DNA from: Rhizobiales bacterium TNE-4
GTDB lineage: Bacteria > Pseudomonadota > Alphaproteobacteria > Rhizobiales > Beijerinckiaceae
Assembly (NCBI GenBank): GCA_019083985.1
Contig: JAHRCV010000002.1
Location: 62,001 to 126,000, forward strand
Reading direction: 5' to 3'
DNA length: 64,000 nucleotides
Shown here in pieces: positions 9,148 through 16,922 of the stretch. The translations under genes and the position numbers were made by a program. Numbering within the stretch: the stretch's first letter is position 1; every line of letters begins with the position of its first letter. Below the pieces are notes generated by a model that was not told the DNA's origin, ran no database searches, and saw only the letters and a program-made list of their open reading frames with translations.

Positions 9148-10356
9148 TCAACGCCGACGTCCGCCGCCGCGTGCAGCACCGCCACGCGGCCCGCCGCCAC
9201 CCGCATGGATGGCAGGACGCGCACCGGCCTGTGGGCGAGCCATCTGTCCACGGCTCGCAGCACCACGATTGGCGAAGGCATTGGCCGCTTGTCCGCGATC
9301 AATTCCAGAGAAGGCCGTGGCATGGGGTCGTTGCGGCGCTGGCGCCGCGCCGACTGCACGCTGAGCACCGCCACTTTGCGGACGTTGCAGAGGCGGCCTT
9401 TGCAGATCGCCACCTTGGAAGTTCCCTGCTCGAGCGGCCACATTGGCAGGATCGCGCCGCGCACCATCGGGTCGACGGCTCTGCACCGTATTCAGCCGCT
9501 GCGGATCAGGACGCCACGGCTTCGTATTGCCGACGATGTTCCCAGCATTGATGCTGTTGCCGATGTTAACATCGCCCGTGACGATGGGACGCCCTGGCCT
9601 GTACGCGCCGCCCCATACGGGCGGATAAACAACGCCACTCCCCCAATTCCATGAGGCGTGGTTGGCGATCGCACCAATCGCAACCGCTGTCCCAAAGGTC
9701 AGCAACCCAGCGGTAACCGCCGTGCCGACACCACTGGTGTAAACCGCGTCCGTATAGACAGGCACATAAATCTGATCCGGTGCCGATGGTTCAACGACGA
9801 TGACCTGCCGATTATTCTCGACCTGCGTCGTGACCACTTGTTGCGGTGTCGATTTTAACGCGCCAGTCTGTTGCGCGAGCACACGCAGCTCTTGAATCAC
9901 AGCCGCGACATCTTGCGGCTGCTCAACAAACGCTTCGCCAAGATCATTCGTCCAATCGAGATCATCATTCATCTTTTTGACGATGGATGGAAACCGCGCC
10001 AACGCTTTGACCGTCGGATCCCAATTCTGCGCATCCACACCCGTAAAATCCTGCTTAGTCACCGCCTCTTGGTTCTTGTCGAGCCAGCGCGCGAGTTGCA
10101 CAATTTCAAGCGGATAGGCCGAGGCCGGCAGCAGCTGCGCGAGCAGCGGATCAGGATAAAGCGCGATGGGAGACAGCAGCTTTTTTAATTCATCCTGCGA
10201 AAAAAGGGGCATCGCCGCATCAGGCGGCGTTTGCGCCACAGCACCAGGCGCAGCCATTTGCGCAAGCCGCACCGGCGCAGAGCCACCCGTTGCCACGGCA
10301 CTCAAGGGCGTCAATGCCAATACACTGACGGAAAGCCAGATCAAGGATGTTTTCAT
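9148..10356 (-). CDS. DUF3300-family secreted protein
   Basis: A 402-residue exported protein of unknown function. A signal peptide is followed by the DUF3300 core (LSPIALYPDPLLAQLLPASAYPLEIVQLARWL, about residues 60-90) and QIYVPVYTDAVYT near 220. The last 130 residues are low-complexity, rich in Arg, Gly, Ala and Pro (ending GGAARGGGRRR), and probably disordered and strongly basic. ATG 10356 has AGGA 7 nt upstream and overlaps the regulator stop by 4 bp, so the two are translationally coupled. Confidence 0.8.
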   Translation of the reverse strand: MKTSLIWLSVSVLALTPLSAVATGGSAPVRLAQMAAPGAVAQTPPDAAMPLFSQDELKKLLSPIALYPDPLLAQLLPASAYPLEIVQLARWLDKNQEAVTKQDFTGVDAQNWDPTVKALARFPSIVKKMNDDLDWTNDLGEAFVEQPQDVAAVIQELRVLAQQTGALKSTPQQVVTTQVENNRQVIVVEPSAPDQIYVPVYTDAVYTSGVGTAVTAGLLTFGTAVAIGAIANHASWNWGSGVVYPPVWGGAYRPGRPIVTGDVNIGNSINAGNIVGNTKPWRPDPQRLNTVQSRRPDGARRDPANVAARAGNFQGGDLQRPPLQRPQSGGAQRAVGAAPAPQRPHATAFSGIDRGQAANAFANRGAASRGQMARPQAGARPAIHAGGGGPRGGAARGGGRRR

Positions 10357-10772
10357 GATGCGTCCTGTGACATCACGGCGGCAAGGGTATGGCCGTTCGC
10401 GTGGAAAGTAGCGTCCGGCATGGCGCGTGGCAGCACGGCGCGATCCAAAACGCCGCGCAATTCGCCAAAGGTCACGGGTGAAACCACATAGCGACGCTTG
10501 TTGCGGTTCACGAGCCCTTTGGAGAGCAAGCGATTGATGGAGCGTCTCACCGTCTCGCGTGAGGTCAACGATGTTTTGACAAGATCAGAGGTCGAAAACT
10601 CGTTGCAGATCCAATGGCCGTACTCATAGGTGACACTGATCAGAGCGCCATAGAGCGTCAACCATTGCGACGGCGACAAGTTGAACCGACGCCGGAAATG
10701 CGCCTGCAAAGCGATGAAATCGGAGACGTGCCCGATAAACTGGGCGGAGGGGGGAAGCGTACCGGTATCCAT
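10353..10772 (-). CDS. Winged-helix transcriptional regulator (MarR-like)
   Basis: A 139-residue DNA-binding protein without a recognisable ligand domain. Helices around FRRRFNLSPSQWLTLYGALI (about 27-46) resemble the MarR dimerisation region. A winged helix follows (about 60-105: STSDLVKTSLTSRETVRRSINRLLSKGLVNRN). A truncated Crp-type C-terminal domain is the alternative reading. It is the first gene of the regulator-DUF3300-DUF2950 operon, so it probably controls its own operon. A 16-bp motif shared with two other promoters of the block lies 33 bp upstream of its start. Confidence 0.65.
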   Translation of the reverse strand: MDTGTLPPSAQFIGHVSDFIALQAHFRRRFNLSPSQWLTLYGALISVTYEYGHWICNEFSTSDLVKTSLTSRETVRRSINRLLSKGLVNRNKRRYVVSPVTFGELRGVLDRAVLPRAMPDATFHANGHTLAAVMSQDAS

Positions 10773-10805
10773 GCCCAGAAATTAGGCTGCACCGAAAAGT
10801 GAGAT

Positions 10806-10821
10806 TGTTCGCCAACGGTCA
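10806..10821. promoter_or_regulatory. Putative regulator-binding site, regulator-DUF3300-DUF2950 promoter
   Basis: TGTTCGCCAACGGTCA matches the dyad at 7463-7478 in 13 of 16 positions, including the central GCCAACGG. It lies 33 bp upstream of the start of the minus-strand regulator gene at 10772, a normal place for an operator. Its outer arms are less symmetric than at the 7463 site. Confidence 0.5.
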
Positions 10822-10977
10822 AACTTTTCTCAAAATGTGCCACCCAACGGCGCAATGACGACCATCGCACATTTGTTTAGACCTGAACGACACGCCCATC
10901 ACAGCGCGCCCGTCAGTGCTCGGCTTTATTTGACAGCGAGCCGCTTGCACGATTGCTTTGCTCAAATACGCGCGGCC

Positions 10978-10993
10978 TGTTTGCCAACAGATG
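10978..10993. promoter_or_regulatory. Putative regulator-binding site upstream of the repeat protein
   Basis: TGTTTGCCAACAGATG matches the 7463-7478 site in 12 of 16 positions and contains the short palindrome CTGTTTGCCAACAG. It lies 56 bp upstream of ATG 11050. The rest of the 277-bp gap (10773-11049) has no gene that I can support. Confidence 0.4.
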
Positions 10994-11049
10994 ATCCGGT
11001 TGGGACAACACAGAGAACCGCGTCACGAATGGCGAGCGAGAAAAACGCA

Positions 11050-11358
11050 ATGAAGTATGGTTACGTCGTTACCGCCTTAGCCCTGCTCACTTTAACGACT
11101 CCAGCAATGTCACAAACGATGGTACCCGCCACCAATGGCGCGTGCCCATCAGGTGCAAGCTATGCGGGGAGCGGCTATTGCCGATCCACAAACCGTAATT
11201 TTGTTCCTGCCAACAACGGATCGTGTCCGTCGGGCTCAAGCTATGCAGGCGCGGGGTATTGTGGATCACCAAGCACCATCACCTTCGTGCCCGCACGCAA
11301 CGGATCCTGCCCGTCAGGCGCAAGCTATGCAGGCTCGGGCTATTGCAAGGTGAAGTAA
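11050..11358 (+). CDS. Small secreted protein of three ~28-residue Cys/Gly repeats
   Basis: A 102-residue protein: a signal peptide (LALLTLTTPAMSQ), then three tandem copies of a unit of the form xVPAxNGxCPSGxSYAGxGYC separated by short Ser/Thr/Asn linkers. Each unit carries two cysteines (six in the mature protein), so each could close its own disulfide in the periplasm or outside the cell. I do not recognise the family with certainty. ATG 11050 is chosen as the closest start to the signal peptide; ATG 11029 is also in frame (seven more residues), and neither has a strong ribosome-binding site. A motif shared with two other local promoters lies upstream. Confidence 0.65.
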   Translation: MKYGYVVTALALLTLTTPAMSQTMVPATNGACPSGASYAGSGYCRSTNRNFVPANNGSCPSGSSYAGAGYCGSPSTITFVPARNGSCPSGASYAGSGYCKVK

Positions 11359-11496
11359 CCAGCAGGACGTGATGCGAGCGCGCGAACGCGCATGATCGCA
11401 AGCGGCGCGTAACGCCATAGCATCCAGTAAGGGTTTTCATACGTCATTCCCGCACACCCTTGACACAGGGCGTATGGAACGACACCATCCAATGAT

Positions 11497-11570
11497 GACA
11501 GGGGCGTCTGGATCTCCAGGCTGAGAAGTACCCTTTGAACCTGAACCAGATCATGCTGGCGTAGGGAGTC
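11497..11570 (+). promoter_or_regulatory. TPP riboswitch (THI element)
   Basis: The conserved core is easy to read: GGGGCG at 11501-11506, CTGAGAAGTACCC at 11521-11533, TTGAACCTGA at 11534-11543, then CCAGATCATGCTGGCGTAGGGA to 11567. The closing helix pairs GAC (11497-11499) with GUC (11568-11570). It senses thiamine pyrophosphate and sits 78 nt upstream of thiM, the first gene of a thiamine-salvage operon. High TPP should lower expression. The 137 bp between the repeat protein and this element holds no gene. Confidence 0.95.
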
Positions 11571-11619
11571 CGCAACAAAGCGCCGACAAGCCTTAAGAAG
11601 GTCGTGTGCGTTGTCATCG

Positions 11620-11641
11620 GTCCTCCCCATGCGGCGAGGAC
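11620..11641 (+). promoter_or_regulatory. Hairpin masking the thiM ribosome-binding site
   Basis: GTCCTC (11620-11625) is perfectly complementary to GAGGAC (11636-11641), with a 10-nt loop. The 3' arm contains the thiM Shine-Dalgarno GAGGA, 8 nt before ATG 11649. This is the layout of a translational expression platform for the TPP riboswitch, with no U-run that would suggest a terminator. That it switches with TPP is inference. Confidence 0.7.
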
Positions 11642-11648
11642 GTGACGG

Positions 11649-12437
11649 ATGGACCAGACCGGGCTTTATCTCACGAAGATGCGCGCGACCGCGCCGCTCA
11701 TTCACAACATCACGAACTATGTTGCCATGAATGTCATGGCCAATGTGCTGCTCGCGGCCGGCGCCTCCCCTGCCATGGTTCATGCGCGAGAAGAAGTCGC
11801 GGAGTTCGCCGGGCTTGCCCATGCCCTCACCATCAATATTGGGACGCTAGATCCTGCTTGGGCCGAAGCGATGGAGATGGCCGCACGCGTGATGACGGAT
11901 GCTGGACGGCCTTGGGTGCTTGATCCAGTTGGCGTTGGCGCCACACGTTTCCGGCAGGATGTGTGCGCACGCTTGCTCAATCTGCATCCCACAGTCATCC
12001 GCGGTAATGCGTCCGAAATTCTGGCTTTAGCTGGAATTGGTGCAAAGGGCCGTGGCGTCGATAGCACTGACACAGTGAAGGCAGCCGAAGACGCAGCGAG
12101 AGATCTCGCCCGACGAACCGGTGCCATTGTCGCCGTGTCTGGCCCCATTGATTATGTGACAGACGGCGCACAATCCGCTTCCATTGCCAATGGCCATTCA
12201 TTGATGCCGCGCGTGACGGCATTGGGTTGCTCGCTGAATGGCGTGATCGCAGCCTTTCTCGTTGGCCAAACCGCCTTCCCTGCCACACTGGCGGCGCTCG
12301 CTTATTACGGCATCGCGGGGGAACGCGCTGCGCAGCACGCGCAGGGCCCTGGCACATTCCAAAGCGCCTTTATTGATGCACTTTACTCATTGTCGGCAGA
12401 TGAGCTCACGACGTTTGCGAAAGTAAGGCAAGCATGA
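11649..12437 (+). CDS. thiM: Hydroxyethylthiazole kinase
   Basis: A 262-residue cytosolic enzyme that phosphorylates 4-methyl-5-(2-hydroxyethyl)thiazole for thiamine salvage. Recognisable ThiM segments are PLIHNITNYVAMNVMANVLLAAGASPAM near the N-terminus, PWVLDPVGVGATRFR (about 91-105), VIRGNASEILAL (about 118-129) and the catalytic-loop region ALGCSLNGVIAAFL (about 192-205). The usual motif there is GTGC; here it reads ALGCSLNG, typical of ThiM. First gene of a four-gene operon; its stop overlaps the thiE start. Confidence 0.92.
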   Translation: MDQTGLYLTKMRATAPLIHNITNYVAMNVMANVLLAAGASPAMVHAREEVAEFAGLAHALTINIGTLDPAWAEAMEMAARVMTDAGRPWVLDPVGVGATRFRQDVCARLLNLHPTVIRGNASEILALAGIGAKGRGVDSTDTVKAAEDAARDLARRTGAIVAVSGPIDYVTDGAQSASIANGHSLMPRVTALGCSLNGVIAAFLVGQTAFPATLAALAYYGIAGERAAQHAQGPGTFQSAFIDALYSLSADELTTFAKVRQA

Positions 12438-13042
12438 TGGGACCAATCTATGTCATCACCGACCCTCATGCGTCTTTGCCTGTGATCGAGCAAGCCCGCG
12501 CCGCCGCACAAGGTGGCGCAGCGCTCGTCCAAATCCGTGACAAGGATATCTCAGATTTCGAATTTACTGCCCTCGTCAAAAGCCTGTTGCCGGAAATGGT
12601 CGCGTATGGTGTTCAACTCATCGTCAATGATCGCGTTGACGTTGCCATCGCAACGGGCGCCCATGGCCTTCACATCGGACAGGGCGATGGGGATGTGGCC
12701 ACCATCCGCCAAATAATGCCGCAAGGCATGATCCTTGGACTTTCCATTGAAACTGATGCACAGGCGCACCGGATCCCGGCCGGTGTTGATTACATTGGCG
12801 CTGGCCCTATCCGCGCAACAGCGACAAAGCCGGATCATGCTCACCCCATAGGGTTTGAAGGGCTCGCACAGATTACCGCCACAGCGAGATTACCCACCTA
12901 TGCCATTGGCGGCCTTGGCCATGGTGATGCGGCCGCCACCAAAGCGGCAGGCGCTATTGGCATGGCCGTCGTATCGGCGGTGACCCGCGCACCAGACCCA
13001 ATCGCGGCGACCCGCGCTCTTGTGAATGAATGGACTCTGTGA
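12434..13042 (+). CDS. thiE: Thiamine-phosphate synthase
   Basis: A 202-residue TIM-barrel enzyme joining HMP pyrophosphate and thiazole phosphate to give thiamine phosphate. It shows the family pattern: YVITDP at the start, GGAALVQIRDKD (about 28-39), LIVNDRVDVAIATGAHGLHIGQGD (about 61-84) and the phosphate-binding AIGGLG near residue 157. Its start ATG overlaps the thiM stop by 4 bp, and AAGG lies just upstream. With ThiM and ThiD it completes salvage from thiazole and HMP. Confidence 0.92.
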   Translation: MMGPIYVITDPHASLPVIEQARAAAQGGAALVQIRDKDISDFEFTALVKSLLPEMVAYGVQLIVNDRVDVAIATGAHGLHIGQGDGDVATIRQIMPQGMILGLSIETDAQAHRIPAGVDYIGAGPIRATATKPDHAHPIGFEGLAQITATARLPTYAIGGLGHGDAAATKAAGAIGMAVVSAVTRAPDPIAATRALVNEWTL

Positions 13043-13851
13043 TGATCCCCAATATTCTCGCCATTGCAGGATCAGATCCATCTGGCGGCGCTGGTATTCA
13101 AGCCGATATCAAGGCCATTTCTGCCAATGGCGGCTATGCGATGGCTGCCATTACCGCGCTCACCGCTCAAAACACGCAAGGCGTATCGGGCATTCACATG
13201 GTACCGCCCGATTTTGTTGCCGCGCAGATTGTTTCAATCCGCGCCGATATACGCATTGATGCTGTCAAGATTGGAATGTTGGGCGATGCTGACATTGTCG
13301 CTGCTGTGGCTAAAGCTTTAGACGGCCTTCATGCGCCGATCGTCCTTGACCCTGTCATGGTTGCCAAAAGCGGCGATCGCCTTCTGACTGCGCGCGCTGT
13401 TACCGCACTACGCACTTTGTTACCGATCTCAACACTCATCACACCAAACCTTCCTGAAGCGGCGGATTTACTGGGTGAACAGGAAGCAAAAGATCGCGCG
13501 ACAATGGAAGCACAAGCCCGCGCGCTCGTCGCACTTGGACCGCAAGCAATCTTCTTGAAGGGCGGCCATCTCGCTGGCCCTGATTGCCCCGACTTACTGA
13601 TGATGCGCGATGGCACGATAACATGGATGCCCGGTCGGCGCGTCCTGACGCAAAAGACACACGGTACTGGCTGTACATTATCGTCCGCGCTCGCCACCTA
13701 TCTTGGATTTGGCCTCCCTCTGCAGGCCGCAGCCGCAAGCGCTAAGGCCTATGTTGCAGGGGCTATTACTAACGCTGATCAATTAAGTGTAGGCGAAGGT
13801 CATGGTCCCACGCATCATTTCCATGCATTTCACGAAAGGTCTTCCGCATGA
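13042..13851 (+). CDS. thiD: Hydroxymethylpyrimidine/phosphomethylpyrimidine kinase
   Basis: A 269-residue ribokinase-fold enzyme that phosphorylates HMP twice, producing the pyrimidine substrate of ThiE. Diagnostic stretches are AIAGSDPSGGAGIQADIK at the N-terminus, VKIGMLG (about 77-83), LITPNLPEAADLLG and the anion hole/catalytic region THGTGCTLSSALA (about 206-218). I start at ATG 13042, which shares one base with the thiE stop (TGATG); ATG 13030 inside thiE is possible. Its stop overlaps the next gene by 4 bp. Confidence 0.92.
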   Translation: MIPNILAIAGSDPSGGAGIQADIKAISANGGYAMAAITALTAQNTQGVSGIHMVPPDFVAAQIVSIRADIRIDAVKIGMLGDADIVAAVAKALDGLHAPIVLDPVMVAKSGDRLLTARAVTALRTLLPISTLITPNLPEAADLLGEQEAKDRATMEAQARALVALGPQAIFLKGGHLAGPDCPDLLMMRDGTITWMPGRRVLTQKTHGTGCTLSSALATYLGFGLPLQAAAASAKAYVAGAITNADQLSVGEGHGPTHHFHAFHERSSA

Positions 13852-14612
13852 TACGCCCGATTTCAGACTGTACAGTTCTTGTAACAGGCGGCGGACGCGG
13901 TCTGGGCGCTGCCATTGCGCGCGCGTTTTCCCGTGAAGGCGCACAGGTTGCGATCAATTATCGTAAAAGTCGCGCCGCCGCTGAAGCGCTAGCAGCAGAG
14001 CTAGGCCCACGTGTCGCCGCTTTCCAAGCTGATATCACGCAAGCAGACCAAGTTCATGCCATGATGTCGGCAATCGATTTAAAATTCGGAATGCCAAACA
14101 TCTTGGTGCATAATGCATTAGCGGATTATTCCTTCAACGGTGATGCGCGCAAACGTCTTGATCAGCTCAATTGGAGCGAAATAGCACAACAGACTGAAAC
14201 GGCTGTCGGCGGGGCTCTTTTGTGCATTCAAGCCCTCAGGCCCCATTTTAAAGCAAGCAGCTTTGGTCGCGTGATCTTGATCGGGACCAATCTCATGCAA
14301 AATCCTGTTGTTCCCTATCATGAATATACAGCCGCGAAGGGTGCACTTCTTGCCTTGACGCGCACGGCGGCGCGCGAGCTTGGCCCGCTTGGCGTCACCG
14401 TCAATATGGTGTCAGGTGGACTTCTGCGCACAACCGATGCAAGCCGCGCTACACCTGAAGCCGTGTTTGACATAATCGCTGCGCAAACACCGCTCGGTCA
14501 CGTGACAACGCCGGAAGAAATGGCCGACGCTGTTTTGTTTTTTGCCTCTCCGTGGGCCCGCGCCATTACGGGGCAAAACCTCATCGTCGATGGCGGTCTG
14601 GTTTCCGGATGA
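13848..14612 (+). CDS. SDR-family oxidoreductase (FabG-like) in the thiamine operon
   Basis: A 254-residue classical short-chain dehydrogenase. The cofactor motif is VTGGGRGLGAAIARAF (residues 11-26) and the catalytic YxxxK is YTAAK. It ends with GQNLIVDGGLVSG, as in FabG-like enzymes. Two deviations stand out: the catalytic Ser position, 13 residues before Tyr, is Thr (IGTN), and the usual NNAG is HNAL. Overlapping thiD by 4 bp with AAAGG upstream, it is clearly the last gene of the operon, but no thiamine role is established for it. It may reduce or recycle a thiamine-related aldehyde, or may have no link. Confidence 0.8.
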   Translation: MIRPISDCTVLVTGGGRGLGAAIARAFSREGAQVAINYRKSRAAAEALAAELGPRVAAFQADITQADQVHAMMSAIDLKFGMPNILVHNALADYSFNGDARKRLDQLNWSEIAQQTETAVGGALLCIQALRPHFKASSFGRVILIGTNLMQNPVVPYHEYTAAKGALLALTRTAARELGPLGVTVNMVSGGLLRTTDASRATPEAVFDIIAAQTPLGHVTTPEEMADAVLFFASPWARAITGQNLIVDGGLVSG

Positions 14613-14678
14613 CGCGAATAGATCACCAAACCATCGGAGATGGTCGTCAAGGGTACGGCTGGTCTGGAGGGCTTTCGA

Positions 14679-14754
<76 letters not shown>

Positions 14755-15112
14755 ATCGAAAGCGGAGGGCCGAGGGTCTTCGAAAAAGACCGGGCCCCGA
14801 AGGGCCCGCCCGCTTGCGAGCCGGTGATTAACAAAGGGGCTCTCCCCTGTCCAGCCGAAAACGCTTCATTCATGGGGGAAAATGCGCCTGCAAAATGGCC
14901 TTGGCATCAAACATCAGAGGCGCAGCGCGCGACGCCGCACATGCCGAAGAAAAGGGGGCTGCATGGCGGGTCTTGTGCTTCATCATGCGGCTAACCGCGG
15001 CACCGACAGGCGGCAGCGCATGCAGGCCGGGCCATAGCCCCAAGCGCTGGCATTTTGGCGTCGGCGGCACCCATCCCCCTTGGCCGAAAGTGATCGGCTG
15101 ATGATGCCGCAC
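14755..15112. other. Intergenic region with two tandem hairpins, no supported gene
   Basis: This stretch lies between the tRNA and the leuA terminator. Two adjacent hairpins are visible: GGTCTT/AAGACC (14775-14791) and CGGGCCC/GGGCCCG (14791-14808) around a CGAA loop. Neither has a U-run on either strand, so they are not ordinary terminators. Short open frames on both strands at about 14870-15124 lack ribosome-binding sites and family resemblance, and I do not call them. Confidence 0.5.
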
Positions 15113-15140
15113 AAAAAAGCCCACGCCTGCTGGCGTGGGC
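15113..15140 (-). terminator. Rho-independent terminator of leuA
   Basis: On the minus strand, GCCCACGCC and GGCGTGGGC form a 9-bp stem around AGCA (15119-15140), followed directly by six U residues (complement of 15113-15118). It lies 49 bp after the leuA stop. Confidence 0.92.
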
Positions 15141-15189
15141 TCTTGGATGGCCAGAGACGGCCGAGGAGCCGTCTGGCTTGGCGTTTGGG

Positions 15190-16755
15190 TTAAACCCCGC
15201 CGAGCGGTGCTGTCGAGTGCAGGCGGCGCTCATGGCCGCCGCGAGCAGCCCGCTGCATCAGCTTATTCAACGCCGAGAGATAGGCGCGGGCGGAGGCTGC
15301 AAGCGTATCCGGATCGGCCGCGCGGGCAGTCACCGAGCTACCCTCTTCCCCGAGCCGTACCGAGACTTCCGCTTGCGCATCCGTCCCCTCCGTCACGGCA
15401 TGGACCTGATAGAGCTCGAGCTTCGCCTCATGCGGCAAGAGCGCCTTGATGGCGGCGAAGGTGGCGTCCACAGGGCCATTGCCGGAGGATTGCACCGTGC
15501 GGTGCACGCCATCGATGTCGAGCGTCAACGTCGCGAGCTGCGGGCCTTGCGTGCCGGCAATCACCGTCAGCGCCACGAGCTTCACGCGGTCTTCTTCTGT
15601 GTGCAGGCCTTCATCCACCAGCGCCTCGATGTCTTCGTCATAGACATGCTTCTTGCGATCGGCGAGGTCTTTGAAACGCTTGAACACATCTTCAAGCGCG
15701 TTTTCACCCAATTCGTAACCGAGCTCTTTCAGCTTTTCGCGGAATGCATGGCGGCCCGAATGCTTGCCCATCACCAGCGAGGTCTTCGACACGCCCACCG
15801 ATTCCGGTGTCATGATTTCATAGGTCTGGTTATTCTTGAGCATGCCATCCTGATGGATGCCGCTTTCATGCGCGAATGCGTTCCGGCCAACAATCGCCTT
15901 GTTGTATTGCACCGGGAATGACGTGACGGCGGAAACAAGCTTCGACGCGCGCGTCAGCATGGTTGTGTCGATGCCAGTTTCGAAATTGAGCACATCACCA
16001 CGCGTCTTGATCGCCATCACAGCTTCTTCCAACGCAGCGTTGCCAGCCCGTTCGCCAATGCCATTGATGGTGCATTCGATCTGGCGAGCGCCGCCCTGCA
16101 CACCGGCTAGCGAGTTTGCCACCGCCATGCCCAGATCATTATGGCAATGGACGGAGAAGATCGCCTTATCGGCATTCGGCACGCGGTTGCGCAGCATTTC
16201 GAACAGAGCGCGATATTCCTCCGGCACCGTGTAACCCACCGTGTCAGGAATGTTGATCGTCGTGGCGCCCGCCTTGATGGCGGCCTCCACCACGCGGCAG
16301 AGAAAATCATGCTCGGTGCGCGTGCCATCTTCCGCCGACCATTCGACATCCGGCACGAGGTTGCGCGCACGGGTGACCGATTGCGTCACGAGTTCGAGCA
16401 CTTTTTCCGGCTCCATCTGGAGCTTGTACTTCATGTGCACCGGCGAGGTGGAGATGAAGGTATGGATGCGCGGATTTTTGGCGTGACGGACGGCCTCACC
16501 GGCACGGTCGATATCCTTCTGGCCGGCGCGGGCGAGCCCGCACACGGTCGCGCGCTTTACGCGCTTGGCGATCTCCGAAACGCTCTCGAAATCGCCGTTC
16601 GATGCGATCGGGAAGCCGGCTTCGATGATGTCGACGCCCATCTCGTCGAGCAGTTCGGCCACTTGCAGCTTTTCTTCGAGCGTCATGGACGCGCCAGGGC
16701 ATTGCTCGCCGTCGCGCAAGGTGGTGTCGAAAATCAGGACGCGGTCCTTGGACAT
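15190..16755 (-). CDS. leuA: 2-isopropylmalate synthase
   Basis: A 521-residue cytosolic enzyme condensing acetyl-CoA with 2-oxoisovalerate, the first committed step of leucine synthesis. The catalytic TIM barrel begins DTTLRDGEQCPGASM (about 10-24), with metal ligands in HCHNDLGMAVANS (about 201-213). GKHSGRHAFREKL lies in the linker. The C-terminal regulatory domain (about 390-505), where leucine inhibits the enzyme, is complete. ATG 16755 has AAGGA about 9 nt upstream. A leucine-rich leader peptide and hairpin lie ahead of it, indicating attenuation, and a strong terminator follows. Confidence 0.95.
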   Translation of the reverse strand: MSKDRVLIFDTTLRDGEQCPGASMTLEEKLQVAELLDEMGVDIIEAGFPIASNGDFESVSEIAKRVKRATVCGLARAGQKDIDRAGEAVRHAKNPRIHTFISTSPVHMKYKLQMEPEKVLELVTQSVTRARNLVPDVEWSAEDGTRTEHDFLCRVVEAAIKAGATTINIPDTVGYTVPEEYRALFEMLRNRVPNADKAIFSVHCHNDLGMAVANSLAGVQGGARQIECTINGIGERAGNAALEEAVMAIKTRGDVLNFETGIDTTMLTRASKLVSAVTSFPVQYNKAIVGRNAFAHESGIHQDGMLKNNQTYEIMTPESVGVSKTSLVMGKHSGRHAFREKLKELGYELGENALEDVFKRFKDLADRKKHVYDEDIEALVDEGLHTEEDRVKLVALTVIAGTQGPQLATLTLDIDGVHRTVQSSGNGPVDATFAAIKALLPHEAKLELYQVHAVTEGTDAQAEVSVRLGEEGSSVTARAADPDTLAASARAYLSALNKLMQRAARGGHERRLHSTAPLGGV

Positions 16756-16772
16756 GGGTATTTCCTTGAAAG

Positions 16773-16866
16773 TGAGACGCCGTCAGCAAACGCGGCGCAA
16801 GATGAGTGGAAGCGGTGGCGGCTGATCCCCTGAGCGCCCAGGCATGGCCCGGCCGGCCCTCAGGGG
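16773..16866 (-). promoter_or_regulatory. leuA: leuA attenuator-like hairpins
   Basis: Between the leader peptide and leuA, two hairpins can form in the minus-strand RNA. The first pairs CCCCTGAG (complement of 16859-16866) with CTCAGGGG (complement of 16827-16834); its 5' arm includes the leader stop codon. The second pairs CGCCG with CGGCG (16778-16797). Only a few U residues follow the second, so the classical terminator is weak. That these are alternative structures controlled by translation of the leader is inference. Confidence 0.55.
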
Positions 16867-16922
16867 CGGCTAAGGAGCAGAAGGCCGAGAAGGAGCGCGC
16901 GCGCATCCGCCGGACGGACCAC
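16860..16922 (-). CDS. leuA leader peptide
   Basis: A 20-codon reading frame starts at GTG (16920-16922) with a Shine-Dalgarno GGAG six nucleotides upstream (16929-16932). The second half reads ALLLGLLLLSRP: seven Leu codons in eight positions, then a stop (16860-16862). It lies 104 nt upstream of leuA, and its stop is buried in one arm of the following hairpin. This is what a leucine-sensing attenuator looks like: charged tRNA-Leu supply would decide where the ribosome pauses. It is too short for routine gene finding. The rest of the 16756-17112 gap holds no other gene I can support. Confidence 0.82.
   Translation of the reverse strand: MVRPADARALLLGLLLLSRP

Noticed and set aside
14775-14808. 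The two hairpins upstream of the tRNA as terminators
   Set aside because: Neither is followed by a U-run on either strand.
14870-15124. Short open frames on both strands between the tRNA and leuA
   Set aside because: No ribosome-binding site or homology, and the minus-strand one runs into the leuA terminator stem.
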